64,000 bases of DNA from Clostridia bacterium (GCA_035561135.1 DATMYA010000071.1:62001-126000); one strand, 5' to 3'; counted from the first letter of the stretch, positions 33,497 to 42,620 are shown. Translations and numbers: made by a program. The notes: generated by a model not told the origin, from the letters alone.

Positions 33497-35212
33497 ATGC
33501 GATCCCCGTTACGACTGTCAGTGCTCGCCCTTCTATTCATCCATGCGCTTGCATCCATTTCCGTCGCGCAAGAGACTCCGGCCGATGTGCAACAAAAGCT
33601 TGAGAGCCTTGCAACACAGCTTCAGCAACAGCAGCAGCAGATTGAGACGCTTCAGCGGTCGCAACAGGAATTGCTCGATCAGCTCAAAGCAGCGCGTGCC
33701 GCCGCTTCAACTACTACGGGCACGAGCAACGCCGCGACAGCACCAGCGCCAGAGGCGACTTCGCAACCGAAGGTAGCGCAGGGAAGCGACGCTCGAACGG
33801 GCACCTCTGAGACGCCTTCCTCGACGCGTGCCGCACGTTACGTGGACTGGCAGGGGGGAGGCGTCAAGATTGGGGACGATCGCGTCAAGGTTGGTGGATA
33901 CGGCTCGCTGCGTTTCGAGAGCAACGATGTGCCGAGCGGATTCAATATGCCCGGCGGGTCGGCCTCGGCGTTCACCTTCAGGCGCTTTGTCGTAACCACG
34001 GACGCACGCGTTGCACCGCGCCTGCGCGTTTACAGCGAGATTGAGTACGAGCGCCTGCACGGCATCGAGGCGGAGAAAGGCTTCGAGCGCTCCGCTGATG
34101 GGCTCAAGTTTAAGCAGACAACCGAAGGGAATGCCGGCGGCGAACTGGCGGTGGAGCAGGCGTGGGGGCAGCTCAATTTTGCAGAGAACCATGGGGTTCG
34201 CGCGGGGGTTGTGCTGGTGCCGGTTGGCCGCTTCAACCTGCTGCACGATGATGACTACTGGGACATCCCGCGACGCACGCTGACCGACCGTGATGCCTCT
34301 GTGCTGCCGGTGAAGGCCGCGTGGCGCGACCTGGGTGCAGGACTCGTCGGCAGCTTCAACGTGGGCCGCAGCGGCAAGCTCGATTACCAGGTCTATGCGT
34401 TGAATGGCGCTGCACTCGACTTCAACATGGAGCAGGAGATCGAGACCGAAGCCGGCGCGCCTGGCGCAGCCGAACTGGTTCTCAACAGCGAAATGCAGCT
34501 TTCGAGCGGCTTCTTCGATGGGACGAAGTCGGCAACGGCGGTTGCATGGCGCGCGGCTTATAGTCCGTCGCTCAACGGTGAGTTTGCGCTATCGGGATAT
34601 CACGGCAAGTATGCGCCGTCGTTCCTCGACTTCCGTGAGCCGATAACGAGCGTTGCCTACGACCACAAGTGGCGCTGGAAGGGTTTCGAAACGGAAGCCG
34701 AGGCAGTGTACACATCGATGGGACGGCTGGATCGCGTAATGGGTGCTTTCGGACAGGCTGCCTTCAACTCCGCCAATGCGACTCTGCCGAGCGGTTCCGG
34801 CGCGTTCACCAGTGCAGTTGTGGAGATGGAACTGGCGAACCTGTCGCGCACGCGTGCTGGCGTGTGGTCGGACTTTAAGTATCACGCGCGGCCGAAATGG
34901 CTGAAGAACTCGTTTCTCGGGAGCAGCTTCGAAGATCCGCAGATCATCCCCATCGTACGTTACGAGCGTGTTTGGCTGAACGGCGTAGTGGATGACATCG
35001 AGATTGTGAACGGTGCGGTCGCAGGCTTCTCGCGCGAGAACATGGAGCAGGAGCGCTGGACAGCCGGTCTGAGCTATCGGCCTTCCGTGCAGTTCGCGGT
35101 GCAGGCCGCTTATGAACACAATCGGCGGATCAACGGCTCTCGCCTCATTTTCCCGAAGGTGCCGGTGGACTCAACGAACGGCATGATCCTGGGAATGGCG
35201 TTCTCGTTCTAA
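33497..35212 (+). CDS. Outer-membrane porin (phosphate-selective porin O/P-like)
   Basis: 571 residues. Signal peptide ending ISVAQE, then a coiled-coil segment (about 30-75; VQQKLESLATQLQQQQQQ) as in trimeric porins, an Ala/Thr-rich linker, and a beta-barrel of about 430 residues with alternating strands (VKVGGYGSLRFESND, RLRVYSEIEYERL). It ends in FSF, the C-terminal Phe used as the outer-membrane insertion signal. It is first in a four-gene unit with an FMN-binding protein, ApbE and a Fur-family regulator, under a Fur-like box. The cargo is unknown; iron or phosphate-type solutes are guesses from context and family. Confidence 0.85.
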   Translation: MRSPLRLSVLALLFIHALASISVAQETPADVQQKLESLATQLQQQQQQIETLQRSQQELLDQLKAARAAASTTTGTSNAATAPAPEATSQPKVAQGSDARTGTSETPSSTRAARYVDWQGGGVKIGDDRVKVGGYGSLRFESNDVPSGFNMPGGSASAFTFRRFVVTTDARVAPRLRVYSEIEYERLHGIEAEKGFERSADGLKFKQTTEGNAGGELAVEQAWGQLNFAENHGVRAGVVLVPVGRFNLLHDDDYWDIPRRTLTDRDASVLPVKAAWRDLGAGLVGSFNVGRSGKLDYQVYALNGAALDFNMEQEIETEAGAPGAAELVLNSEMQLSSGFFDGTKSATAVAWRAAYSPSLNGEFALSGYHGKYAPSFLDFREPITSVAYDHKWRWKGFETEAEAVYTSMGRLDRVMGAFGQAAFNSANATLPSGSGAFTSAVVEMELANLSRTRAGVWSDFKYHARPKWLKNSFLGSSFEDPQIIPIVRYERVWLNGVVDDIEIVNGAVAGFSRENMEQERWTAGLSYRPSVQFAVQAAYEHNRRINGSRLIFPKVPVDSTNGMILGMAFSF

Positions 35213-35265
35213 ACAGCTAAGAGGGGCGCTCGCTAGCCGGGCGCCCCATAGTTTGGACAGGTCTT

Positions 35266-35808
35266 ATGAAGAAAATACTGTTCGCCACGCTGATGGTCGC
35301 GATGCTGATCTGCGGTTCGCTCTCGGCTGAAACACTGCTTACCGAGGCGCAGGCGCTGAAGATCGTCTTCCCTAAGTCGCAGACAGTCGAGCGCGACACA
35401 AAGTCGTTAACCGGCGAACAACGCCAAAAGCTGCAACAGAGCACCAGGCTGCGCTTTCCCGAGCAGCAGTACACGTTTTATGTCGCGAAGAGTAAGGGGC
35501 AGATTGATGGCCACGCTCTGGTATTGGATGAGATAGGAAAGCACGAGAACATCACATTCATCGTCGGCGTAAGTCCGAAGGGCGAAGTCCTGGAAGTCGC
35601 CGTGATGGAGTATCGCGAGTCGCGCGGCGGAGAGGTCAAGGAGCAACGATTCCTGCGGCAGTTTCACGGCAAGAAGCAGGCGGACGAGATAGCCGTTAAC
35701 AAGGACATCATGAACTATACGGGCGCTACGCTCTCATCGCACGCGATCGCCAGGGGAGTAAAGCGCGCCCTGGCGCTGGTCGATACCTTCTATGGCACGA
35801 GCAAGTAA
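35266..35808 (+). CDS. Periplasmic FMN-binding domain protein, likely covalently flavinylated
   Basis: 180 residues. A signal peptide (MKKILFATLMVAMLICGSLSA) directs it to the periplasm. The FMN-binding domain carries the flavinylation motif YTGATLSS at 151-158, in which Thr155 is the expected site for covalent FMN transfer by ApbE. Such proteins carry electrons outside the cytoplasm. No cytochrome or membrane reductase gene is near, so the donor and acceptor are not known. It follows the porin by 53 nt and overlaps the apbE gene by 17 nt, which fits a modification pair. Confidence 0.87.
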   Translation: MKKILFATLMVAMLICGSLSAETLLTEAQALKIVFPKSQTVERDTKSLTGEQRQKLQQSTRLRFPEQQYTFYVAKSKGQIDGHALVLDEIGKHENITFIVGVSPKGEVLEVAVMEYRESRGGEVKEQRFLRQFHGKKQADEIAVNKDIMNYTGATLSSHAIARGVKRALALVDTFYGTSK

Positions 35809-37000
35809 AGCCACCGCCTGTGTGGTGACGCTGCTGCTCGCGCTGGCCGTCGCACACGGCGATGAGAAGCGCGACGCATCCCCTCAGCAGGCCGTACCGC
35901 GGAAGCAGGTGCGCTACGTCATGGGCACCCTGTGCGAGATTGTTGCGTATCCAATCGGCGACCATCCGGGAACGTTTCCATCTGGCCAGACATTTACCAC
36001 TGAGCAGTTGGAGCGCACCGACGCAGCCATCAGCGCCGCTTTCGACGAACTGAAGCGCCTGGATGCTTTGCTCTCGAACTGGAAGCCAAATTCCGAGCTG
36101 ATGAAGATGAACGCGGCGGCGGCTGAGTCGGTTCACGGCAGCCGGCCAGAGGTGCCGGTGGGCGCAGAGCTGTTCGAGCGCGTGCAGACGGCGCTGGATA
36201 TAGCGAGAAAAACAGGCGGCCGATTCGATCCGACCGTTGGACCGCTGGTTCGGGCGTGGGGATTCTTGCCAGATAGTTGGCCCGCGGGTGAGCGCACCAA
36301 GCGTGTCGCCGAGGCACGAAAGCGTGTCGGGTGGAGGAAGGTGCGACTCGACCCGGAGCGCCATACGGTGAGCTTCGGGGTGCCTGGGATGGAGATCGAC
36401 CTGGGCGGAATCGCCAAGGGGTATGCGTCAGAGCGTGCGTTGCAGGTTCTTCGGGACCGAGGCGTCAAGGCCGGGGCTGTTTCCCTGGGCGAGAGTTCCA
36501 TCAGCGTCATGGGCGAGCCCGCTTCGAGCACAGAGACCTGCGCGCGAGAGATGGGCGATGCCCAGTGCGTCGGTTGGCAATTCTACATACGTGACCCGCG
36601 CCAGACGTATAAACCAGTGGGAAGGGTGGTTCTGAAGGATGGTGAGTCGCTGGCCACGTCCGGCACTTACGAGAAGACCACAGGTGCAGGGAGCAAGAGG
36701 CGCTCGCACATCATCAATCCTTCAACAGGGCAGGCAATCGGGGGTGCCGTGGGCGTGACGGTGGTCGCGAGGAGTGGGGAACTGGCGGACGCGCTGACGA
36801 AGGCATTTCTCCTGTTGCCAACGGAGCCCGAGCGCCGTCCGGGCGAGGTAGCCAGAATATTGCGACTGTTCGGAACGGCCAATGTTATGCTCTTGGAAGG
36901 AAGCGCGAAAGGGCTGCAAACGAGCATTTGGGGCTCCCGCACATCGCGATTCCAAACCATTTCTCAAGATCAGAAGGCACATGCTGCAGAAGCGCGTTGA
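35792..37000 (+). CDS. apbE: FAD:protein FMN transferase (ApbE family)
   Basis: 402 residues. A short signal-like N-terminus (VVTLLLALAVAHG) suggests export. ApbE moves FMN from FAD onto a Ser/Thr of target proteins in a Mg-dependent reaction. Motifs visible: RYVMGTLCEIVAY at the start of the domain, TGGRFDPTVGPLVRAWGF, DLGGIAKGYASERAL, and the metal/FAD-binding HIINPSTGQ. A 30-residue insert with two Cys (SSTETCAREMGDAQC) is unusual. The adjacent FMN-binding protein is the obvious substrate. Its 3' end overlaps the Fur-family gene by 20 nt. Confidence 0.92.
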   Translation: MARASKATACVVTLLLALAVAHGDEKRDASPQQAVPRKQVRYVMGTLCEIVAYPIGDHPGTFPSGQTFTTEQLERTDAAISAAFDELKRLDALLSNWKPNSELMKMNAAAAESVHGSRPEVPVGAELFERVQTALDIARKTGGRFDPTVGPLVRAWGFLPDSWPAGERTKRVAEARKRVGWRKVRLDPERHTVSFGVPGMEIDLGGIAKGYASERALQVLRDRGVKAGAVSLGESSISVMGEPASSTETCAREMGDAQCVGWQFYIRDPRQTYKPVGRVVLKDGESLATSGTYEKTTGAGSKRRSHIINPSTGQAIGGAVGVTVVARSGELADALTKAFLLLPTEPERRPGEVARILRLFGTANVMLLEGSAKGLQTSIWGSRTSRFQTISQDQKAHAAEAR

Positions 37001-37478
37001 CGATCATTCTTCTATCTCTCGCGAGATGGTTCGCGAGGCTGAGGAGATTTTTCATAACCACTTGAAGAAAGTGGGTCTGAAGCATACAGATCAACGCGAC
37101 ACGATCCTTCGTACTTTTCTGGAGACGCGCGACCACCTCTCGACCGACGAACTCCATCGGCTTGTAAAAAAGAAGGATCCCAAGATAGGTTTCACCACCG
37201 TGTACCGCACCTTGAAGCTGCTTTCCGAGTGCGGTCTAGCGAGTGAAGTGGCTTTCCAGGACGGCGTCGCGCGGTATGAGCACCAGTACAATCGGCGGAA
37301 TCACCATCACATGGTGTGCACGGAATGCGGAAGCTCTGTTGAATTCTTTTCTCCGGATATCGAACGCATCGAGCAGGAGATAGGGCGCAAGCATCATTAT
37401 GTGACGACGCGGCACAGCTTTCAGGTTTACGGAGTGTGCGAGGAGTGCCGCAAGAAATCCGCTCGCCGCGTTGTCTAG
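36981..37478 (+). CDS. Fur-family metal-dependent transcriptional regulator
   Basis: 165 residues from the ATG at 36981, preceded by AGAAGG; longer starts read into apbE sequence. Winged-helix domain: LKHTDQRDTILRTFLETRDHLSTDEL, then IGFTTVYRTLKLLSECGLASEV. The metal region has RRNHHHMVC, the structural zinc pairs CTECG and CEECR, and HSFQVYGVCEEC. The subtype (Fur, PerR or Zur) cannot be fixed from sequence, but the Fur-like palindrome in front of its own operon and the redox/porin content favour iron control with autoregulation. Confidence 0.9.
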   Translation: MLQKRVDDHSSISREMVREAEEIFHNHLKKVGLKHTDQRDTILRTFLETRDHLSTDELHRLVKKKDPKIGFTTVYRTLKLLSECGLASEVAFQDGVARYEHQYNRRNHHHMVCTECGSSVEFFSPDIERIEQEIGRKHHYVTTRHSFQVYGVCEECRKKSARRVV

Positions 37479-37533
37479 AGCCCCGTTTCTCGTACATTCG
37501 TCAGGGTGATTGAATCCAAGCTGGAGGATAGCG

Positions 37534-38001
37534 ATGCCTGTTTTCTGTTCTTCATGCGGCGCGCAGGTGCCAGATGAGGCCGTGTTCTGCCAGGCTTGTG
37601 GGAGAACCGTGAACCCTGTGCCAGCGGGCGCAAGTGCAGTACCGCCTTCTCCTCAGGGTGGTGAGCGCGCATCGGCCGCGCCGAGAGCCGGGCTGGCTGA
37701 CAACGTCGCAGGCGCGCTGGCGTACCTGTTCGTTCCGGCGGTGATCTTCTTGGTCATTGAGCCTTACAACAAGGATCGGTTTATCCGTTTCCATTCGTTT
37801 CAGGCGCTGGCCTACTGGGTTGTGTGGGTCGTGGCGTCGGTCGTGTTAGGCGCGATCCCGCTTCTCGGCATGTTGGTGATGCCGCTTGTCGGACTCGCGT
37901 TCTTCATCGGATGGGTTGTGCTCGGGATTAAAGCGTTTCAGGGCGCTATGTTCAAGATGCCCGTGATTGGCGATTTCGCTGAAAAACAGGCGAACCGCTA
38001 G
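37534..38001 (+). CDS. Zinc-ribbon membrane protein (DUF4870-like)
   Basis: 155 residues from the ATG at 37534, with GGAGG 6 nt upstream. An N-terminal zinc ribbon (FCSSCGAQVPDEAVFCQACG) is followed by a Pro/Ala-rich linker and a membrane domain of about three helices (ALAYLFVPAVIFLVI, FHSFQALAYWVVWVVASVVLG, LLGMLVMPLVGLAFFIGWVVLGI). The pattern resembles DUF4870 proteins, which have no assigned function. It stands alone and ends at a terminator. Confidence 0.78.
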   Translation: MPVFCSSCGAQVPDEAVFCQACGRTVNPVPAGASAVPPSPQGGERASAAPRAGLADNVAGALAYLFVPAVIFLVIEPYNKDRFIRFHSFQALAYWVVWVVASVVLGAIPLLGMLVMPLVGLAFFIGWVVLGIKAFQGAMFKMPVIGDFAEKQANR

Positions 38002-38025
38002 AGGGCGTTGCCTAGCTTGGGCGAC

Positions 38026-38056
38026 AGCGGGGCTTCACCGCCCCGCTTTTCTTTTA
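38026..38056 (+). terminator. Rho-independent terminator
   Basis: AGCGGGG and CCCCGCT pair across an 8-nt loop and are followed by TTTCTTTTAT. It ends the zinc-ribbon gene. The remaining 180 nt to the next gene hold nothing recognised. Confidence 0.85.
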
Positions 38057-38239
38057 TACAGCCACAGTTGTAGGTAGCAGCGACAAAGGGACGAGCGGTC
38101 TCTTCAACCGCGCAGTGAGATTCTCCTGTGCAACGCTGCTTGACAATCGTCCTGCGGGATGTCATTCCTATTAGCTTTTCTTTCGTGGCCGTTTCAGGTG
38201 GCACAGCTTCAGTAGAAGGGCAGAGTAAGAGGGTAAACA

Positions 38240-39211
38240 GTGATCGTTCGGGTCTTTTATCACGACAGGTGTTTTGACGGGGCGTGTTCGGCATCGCTCT
38301 TCGCGCGGTTTTACCGCGAACGTATCCGATCCAACGTCGAGTTCCAGTACATGGGCCTGCTGCACCGGGCCGGGGCCCTCTTCCGCGAGGAAGATTTCAC
38401 GGGCGACGAGAATGCGATTGTCGATTTCAAGTACTCTGCTTCGCCCAAGATTACCTGGTGGTTTGACCATCACCAGAGCGCGTTCCTTACTCCGGGCGAT
38501 GCGGCGCACTTCGAGCAACAGCCCAGCAACACCATGTTTTACGACCCGGATTTCAAGTCCTGCACCAAGCTCATCGCAACCGTGGCGGAGACACGGTTCG
38601 GGTTCAAGACAGAGCCCGTAGGGGAACTCGTCCACTGGGCGGACACGATTGACGGAGCCTCCTATCCCAGCGCCCAGGTTGCAGTGGAAATGAAGGAACC
38701 CGCGATGAAGCTCACCATGGTCATCGAGGCGACACAGGACCCGGCGTTTACGCCGCGGCTGATTCCCATGCTGGCGACCCGGCCTCTGGGTGACATCATC
38801 CGTGAGCCCCTGGTGGCCGACCTGATCCCGCCTTTAATGGAGCGCCACGGGAGATCAATTGACATCATTAAGAAACACACGGAGTGCAAAGATCGCACGC
38901 TGTTTTTTGACGTAATGGGTTATGACCTTGAGGGCTACAACAAGTTCATTCCGTATTACCTCCACCCTGACTGTATCTACAGCGTTGGGCTGAGCAAGAG
39001 CAGCTTCCGTACAAAAGTTTCTGTAGGCTCGAACCCGTGGACGACTGTGGACAAAATGACAAACCTTGCGAAGATCTGTGAACGATACGGAGGCGGCGGA
39101 CACGCGAGAGTGGGAGCCATCTCATTCGAACCGGACCAGGCAGATCTCGCTCGAGCGGCGGCAAAGGAAATCGTAGAGGAATTGCGTTCTTACGTAAGAA
39201 CAAACAATTGA
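38240..39211 (+). CDS. DHH-family phosphoesterase
   Basis: 323 residues, GTG start at 38240 with AGAGGG upstream. The N-terminal DHH domain has VFYHDRCFDGACSASLFARF (motif I), IVDFKY (motif II region) and the name motif WWFDHHQS. The C-terminal DHHA1-like part ends in the substrate-binding glycine motif RYGGGGHARVGA. Members of this superfamily cleave phosphodiester or pyrophosphate bonds with Mn (RecJ, NrnA, GdpP). Length and domain make-up fit a soluble NrnA-like enzyme for short oligonucleotides or cyclic-dinucleotide products, but the middle of the protein (about 130-230) diverges from NrnA. Substrate open. Confidence 0.78.
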   Translation: MIVRVFYHDRCFDGACSASLFARFYRERIRSNVEFQYMGLLHRAGALFREEDFTGDENAIVDFKYSASPKITWWFDHHQSAFLTPGDAAHFEQQPSNTMFYDPDFKSCTKLIATVAETRFGFKTEPVGELVHWADTIDGASYPSAQVAVEMKEPAMKLTMVIEATQDPAFTPRLIPMLATRPLGDIIREPLVADLIPPLMERHGRSIDIIKKHTECKDRTLFFDVMGYDLEGYNKFIPYYLHPDCIYSVGLSKSSFRTKVSVGSNPWTTVDKMTNLAKICERYGGGGHARVGAISFEPDQADLARAAAKEIVEELRSYVRTNN

Positions 39212-39246
39212 TAAGTACGCCGCATGATCTGCGGCTGAACAACGCT

Positions 39247-39275
39247 AAGGCGCGGACATTCTCCGCGCCTTTTTC
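39247..39275 (+). terminator. Rho-independent terminator
   Basis: AAGGCGCGGA and TCCGCGCCTT pair over a 5-nt loop and are followed by TTTT. It lies 36 nt after the phosphoesterase stop. Confidence 0.88.
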
Positions 39276-39628
39276 TGTTCTGCGAACAGAACGCGATTCG
39301 GGGATTGTCGCGTAAACGGGATGGTTCAATGGTACTAAGACGACTCTTTTGGACGAGGGTCTGCCGTGCGCGAAGGAGAAACTCTGGGCAACATGCCACT
39401 GCCTCGCGGCCCGTACTTAAAGGGACACATGGCAATGACAGGCTCTACTTAGAAGTCCGGTATTAAGGTCCGCTCTAATACGCTCGTAGTACTTAGCCTT
39501 GGAAACTATTTAAGAACAATCGTTTGCGCTTGAGGGAGAGTAGATGCGCAGATAGGGTGTGTGACTCCAATCCAGAAGTGTCGCCTTGCGCACAAGGCAG
39601 CTATACCAATTCCACTGGAGTCTCTTAA
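39276..39628 (+). other. Long leader or promoter region before the Ig-like secreted protein gene
   Basis: About 350 nt without an open frame of note. Near its end is a small hairpin (GCCTTG-CGCA-CAAGGC) and then CTGGAG, a Shine-Dalgarno 9-10 nt before the ATG. It was inspected for c-di-GMP and other riboswitch cores; no consensus was found. Confidence 0.35.
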
Positions 39629-40645
39629 ATGATCGTTTTCAAGAGAGTAGCGCAACGCGTGGCATTCATTGCGATGACATTCGTTGCGACAGCCAGTATC
39701 GCAATCGCAGGTACCGTTACCATCTCAACACCAACGACTGGACAGAATGTTGGTTCACCTTTCCATGTTGTCGCTTCGGCGAGTTCATCGCATTCGATCA
39801 AGGGCTACAGCATTTACGTAGATGGCAGCAGGGTCAAGTCGGTCGCGGCGACGAAGCTCGACACCTACATCTCTGCAAGCACGGGCAAGCATCGCCTCAC
39901 AATTCAGGCGCACGATAGCGCAGGATCCTATTTCCAGAGCACTACCTATCCCAATGTTGGGTCCACCAGTTCGACCTCCACGGGCTCGACGTCAACAAGT
40001 GGCGGCACCACCTTTTCGAATATCGACCAGAAAACGGGGTGGGCGTCGTGTACCGTGTGTGCCGGCGCAGGCGGTAGCGGGGCCGCCGCCAGGTACTCGA
40101 TGCAACTTGGAGTCTCCTCTCCCTCCATGGACGGCCACTCGGCAAGATTCAATCTCGGCGGCAGCACGCCCTACAGCTCTGCGCTGTGGTGGAAGCAGCT
40201 TGGAGCAAACAGCAGGCTTCACCGCTTCGTTTACGACCTGTACTTCTATATGAAGAATCCCTCGGCAGCACAGGCTGTTGAGTTCGACGTGAACTATGCC
40301 ACTGGCGGCAAGAAGTACATTTTCGGCACCGAGTGCGACATCAAGAATACGCACACGTGGCGCATATACTCGGCTGCTACAAGGTGGAGAAGTACCGGCA
40401 TTCCCTGCGCAAAACCAGCGGCTTACAAATGGCACCACTTGGTCTGGGAATTCCAGCGCACCTCTGACAACAAGGTTAAATTCATATCGGTGACCCTGAA
40501 TGGCAAGAAGAGCTACGTGAATCGTGTTTACGCACCGAAGTCGAGCGGTGCCAACGAAGTCAATGTCGCCTTCCAGATGGACGGCGACAAGTACCAGACC
40601 GACTACTCCGTATGGCTCGACAAGGTAACGCTTACGTACTGGTAG
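39629..40645 (+). CDS. Secreted protein with Ig-like N-terminal domain
   Basis: 338 residues. Signal peptide ending ATASIAIAG. Residues about 28-110 form a bacterial Ig-like beta-sandwich (TVTISTPTTGQNVGSPFHVVASASSS, IKGYSIYVDG, HRLTIQAHDSAGSY). A Ser/Thr/Gly linker (113-133) leads to a C-terminal beta-rich domain (about 135-338) with FSNIDQKTGWASCTVCAGAGGSG and repeated aromatic strands (KWHHLVWEFQRTSDNKVKFISVTLNG), which looks like a jelly-roll or lectin-like fold. No catalytic residues are recognised. It is monocistronic. A role in surface or polysaccharide binding is inferred only. Confidence 0.7.
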   Translation: MIVFKRVAQRVAFIAMTFVATASIAIAGTVTISTPTTGQNVGSPFHVVASASSSHSIKGYSIYVDGSRVKSVAATKLDTYISASTGKHRLTIQAHDSAGSYFQSTTYPNVGSTSSTSTGSTSTSGGTTFSNIDQKTGWASCTVCAGAGGSGAAARYSMQLGVSSPSMDGHSARFNLGGSTPYSSALWWKQLGANSRLHRFVYDLYFYMKNPSAAQAVEFDVNYATGGKKYIFGTECDIKNTHTWRIYSAATRWRSTGIPCAKPAAYKWHHLVWEFQRTSDNKVKFISVTLNGKKSYVNRVYAPKSSGANEVNVAFQMDGDKYQTDYSVWLDKVTLTYW

Positions 40646-40741
40646 AGGGTTCATTAGCACTGCGAACGGTAGCGGCGCAAGCCGTCTTCCGGATTGCATT
40701 TATTTGAACATGCGTCATTAACTAACTAGTAAAATCATAAG

Positions 40742-42079
40742 GTGATTTCGAATATTAAGCTGATTTGCATTGCTCTAGCATTCCTCGTCTCCGCCGTCTT
40801 CTCTGGATCGGCTGCCGCATGGCAGGCTAGTCCTGCGGTCCCCGTAAAGAAGCCTGCTTCCACGCAGGCGCGCCGCCCGGCGAAATCGCCCGCGAAAAAC
40901 CGGGCCGTCAAACTTGACCCGAAGCAGCAGTTCGTTCTGGACGTGGTGCGTTCTGCCGTTGCACTTCCGCAGCCCGATCCACAGGATCGTTTGCGAGTGC
41001 TTCAGGCGGCGGCAAACGTCGTCGGCACTTTCCGGCCGGCGTTGGCTAAGCACTATGCACGCGAAGGCTTGCGCATCGAGCAGGAACTGATCCAGCAGGG
41101 TGCCTCACCCTCGGCGTCGCTGCTTGAGCACGGACATGTGGACTGTGGCACGGTGGCGGATTTCATCGACAATATCCCGACAACAAGAGTGCCGGCGGCC
41201 GAGCAGTCGCTCGTTGGCGCAATTTCCTTCTGCCCGAAACAGGCGACCGAGCCAGCGCGTCGCAAGTTGCAGGCCGCAATGGATGAAGGCCACGTTGCCC
41301 CGCGAGCCTTGCTGGCTATGATCGAGCGGGTTGGCGCAAAGACTCCATGGTCGCAGGAGCAGTTCGCGCGCCTTTTCTCATCGCTTCCCGGAGACGCGAA
41401 TGCCGCCCGTGCAGAGGCCCCAAACTTTGCCGCGATGTATTCACGGATGGCTCCCGTCGTTGACAAACCAGTTGCGCGTTCTGCCGGCATTAAGTTCCTG
41501 CTCTGGCTCGGCAAACTTGACGATAGCGGCGAACGCAGCCTCGCAGTGAACATTGCTGCTGGTTCAATGCAAGAAGCCCTGGGCGAGAAAGAGTACGAAG
41601 CTGCGCTGGCATCCGACGTGATGGCCCGGCAAGTCGCACAGGGCGCTGGTCAGGCGGGAGAGGTAGAGCATCCAGAGGAGGAGAACGTTTCCGTGCTGCA
41701 GGCGATGGACAGTAAGAGCGAGGATCGCACCGCCGATCTCGAAAAGCTTCCTGCCTCGTTGAGAGCTCGCGAGGCGGCAGCCAGCGGCTTTGCAACTGGA
41801 ACTGACGGTAATTCGAAGTTGGCGGACCGCTACTTTGACCTGGCTTTCTCGGCGCTGAATGATGTTTGGCAGGACCGTTCGGCGACCAAGGACGCACCTG
41901 ACATCGTGCAGGAGGTAAGCGAGGCGGCGGCACAAGTGGATGCCGTCGATGCCCTGAAACGCGCCCAGAATCTCCAGGACCAAACGGCTCAAGCCATCGC
42001 TATGATCGCGGTCGCTCGGGTCGCTGCCAATCGGCAGGAAGCGGAGCCGGCTTCCACGCCAGGCAAGAGCGCAAAGTAA
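40742..42079 (+). CDS. Exported protein of unknown function, helical
   Basis: 445 residues from a GTG at 40742. N-terminal signal peptide (IKLICIALAFLVSAVFSGSAAA), then a basic Pro/Ala/Lys-rich stretch (KKPASTQARRPAKSPAKNRAVK) that may touch peptidoglycan or nucleic acid. The remaining 380 residues are rich in Ala, Glu and Gln and predicted helical, with recurring blocks such as RLRVLQAAANVVGTFRPALAKHYAREGLRIEQELI and DIVQEVSEAAAQVDAVDALKRAQNLQD, suggestive of alpha-solenoid repeats. No family is recognised. A weak Shine-Dalgarno and a nearby TAAAAT suggest a short leader. Confidence 0.65.
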   Translation: MISNIKLICIALAFLVSAVFSGSAAAWQASPAVPVKKPASTQARRPAKSPAKNRAVKLDPKQQFVLDVVRSAVALPQPDPQDRLRVLQAAANVVGTFRPALAKHYAREGLRIEQELIQQGASPSASLLEHGHVDCGTVADFIDNIPTTRVPAAEQSLVGAISFCPKQATEPARRKLQAAMDEGHVAPRALLAMIERVGAKTPWSQEQFARLFSSLPGDANAARAEAPNFAAMYSRMAPVVDKPVARSAGIKFLLWLGKLDDSGERSLAVNIAAGSMQEALGEKEYEAALASDVMARQVAQGAGQAGEVEHPEEENVSVLQAMDSKSEDRTADLEKLPASLRAREAAASGFATGTDGNSKLADRYFDLAFSALNDVWQDRSATKDAPDIVQEVSEAAAQVDAVDALKRAQNLQDQTAQAIAMIAVARVAANRQEAEPASTPGKSAK

Positions 42080-42092
42080 TGAATCGCTAGTT

Positions 42093-42128
42093 AGAAAGAG
42101 CCCTCCCATTCCTGGGAAGGCTCTTTCT
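42093..42128. terminator. Terminator between convergent genes
   Basis: AGAAAGAGCC and GGCTCTTTCT form a 10-bp stem with an inner CTCCCA/TGGGAAG pairing. It separates the exported helical protein gene (+) from the DUF2383 gene (-) and can act both ways. Confidence 0.85.
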
Positions 42129-42146
42129 CTGCACGGCTGAAAGCCG

Positions 42147-42620
42147 TCAGGCAGCCTTGCGACGATCTCGTAAGAGCTTGGCGTGATCATGAGAGGTGCG
42201 GATGCCTTCGGCCTGGCGAGCGATAATCACGCGAATGTCTTCCGGCAGCAGTTCGTTGAGGGCTTCTTCATAATCTTTCTTAGCGGTGTCCTCGCCGCTT
42301 TCAACTGCCGCCAGGATGGAGGCTTCGCCACCTCCGAGCGCAGCTTTCAGGTCGATCCAACGGCGGTGTACTGCGGCGGTAGCGGTGCCTTTACGATCTA
42401 CATCCCTCTTGCCGAGTCGAATGGCTTCATTCTCGAGTTCGCCCGCGAACTGCGCGCGCTCCAGGCTCTGCTCGTTGAAGAACGCACGAATGTCCGGGTC
42501 TTCGATGTGTTCGGCAGCGTCGCGGAAGCCGTTCTGTCCATCGCGACAGGTTTCAATCAGCTTCTCCAGCGTGCCGATAACTTTTTCGTTGTCAATGTGC
42601 TCGCGTTTGATGTCAGCCAT
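42147..42620 (-). CDS. PA2169/DUF2383-type four-helix-bundle protein
   Basis: 157 residues, full length for the family. It is all helical with the family pattern NEKVIGTLEKLIETCRDGQNGFRDAAEHIEDPDIRAFF, EQSLERAQFAGELENEAIRLG, HRRWIDLKAALGGGEASILAAVESGEDTAKKDYEEAL. The glutamate and histidine positions of the ferritin-like bundle are partly kept, but metal binding is not established. These proteins are often linked to stress responses. It is monocistronic and flanked by a terminator and by the tRNA-Arg gene. Confidence 0.87.
   Translation of the reverse strand: MADIKREHIDNEKVIGTLEKLIETCRDGQNGFRDAAEHIEDPDIRAFFNEQSLERAQFAGELENEAIRLGKRDVDRKGTATAAVHRRWIDLKAALGGGEASILAAVESGEDTAKKDYEEALNELLPEDIRVIIARQAEGIRTSHDHAKLLRDRRKAA

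Noticed and set aside
39276-39628. A c-di-GMP or other riboswitch in the long leader of the Ig-like protein gene
   Set aside because: No recognisable conserved core or paired elements beyond one small hairpin.
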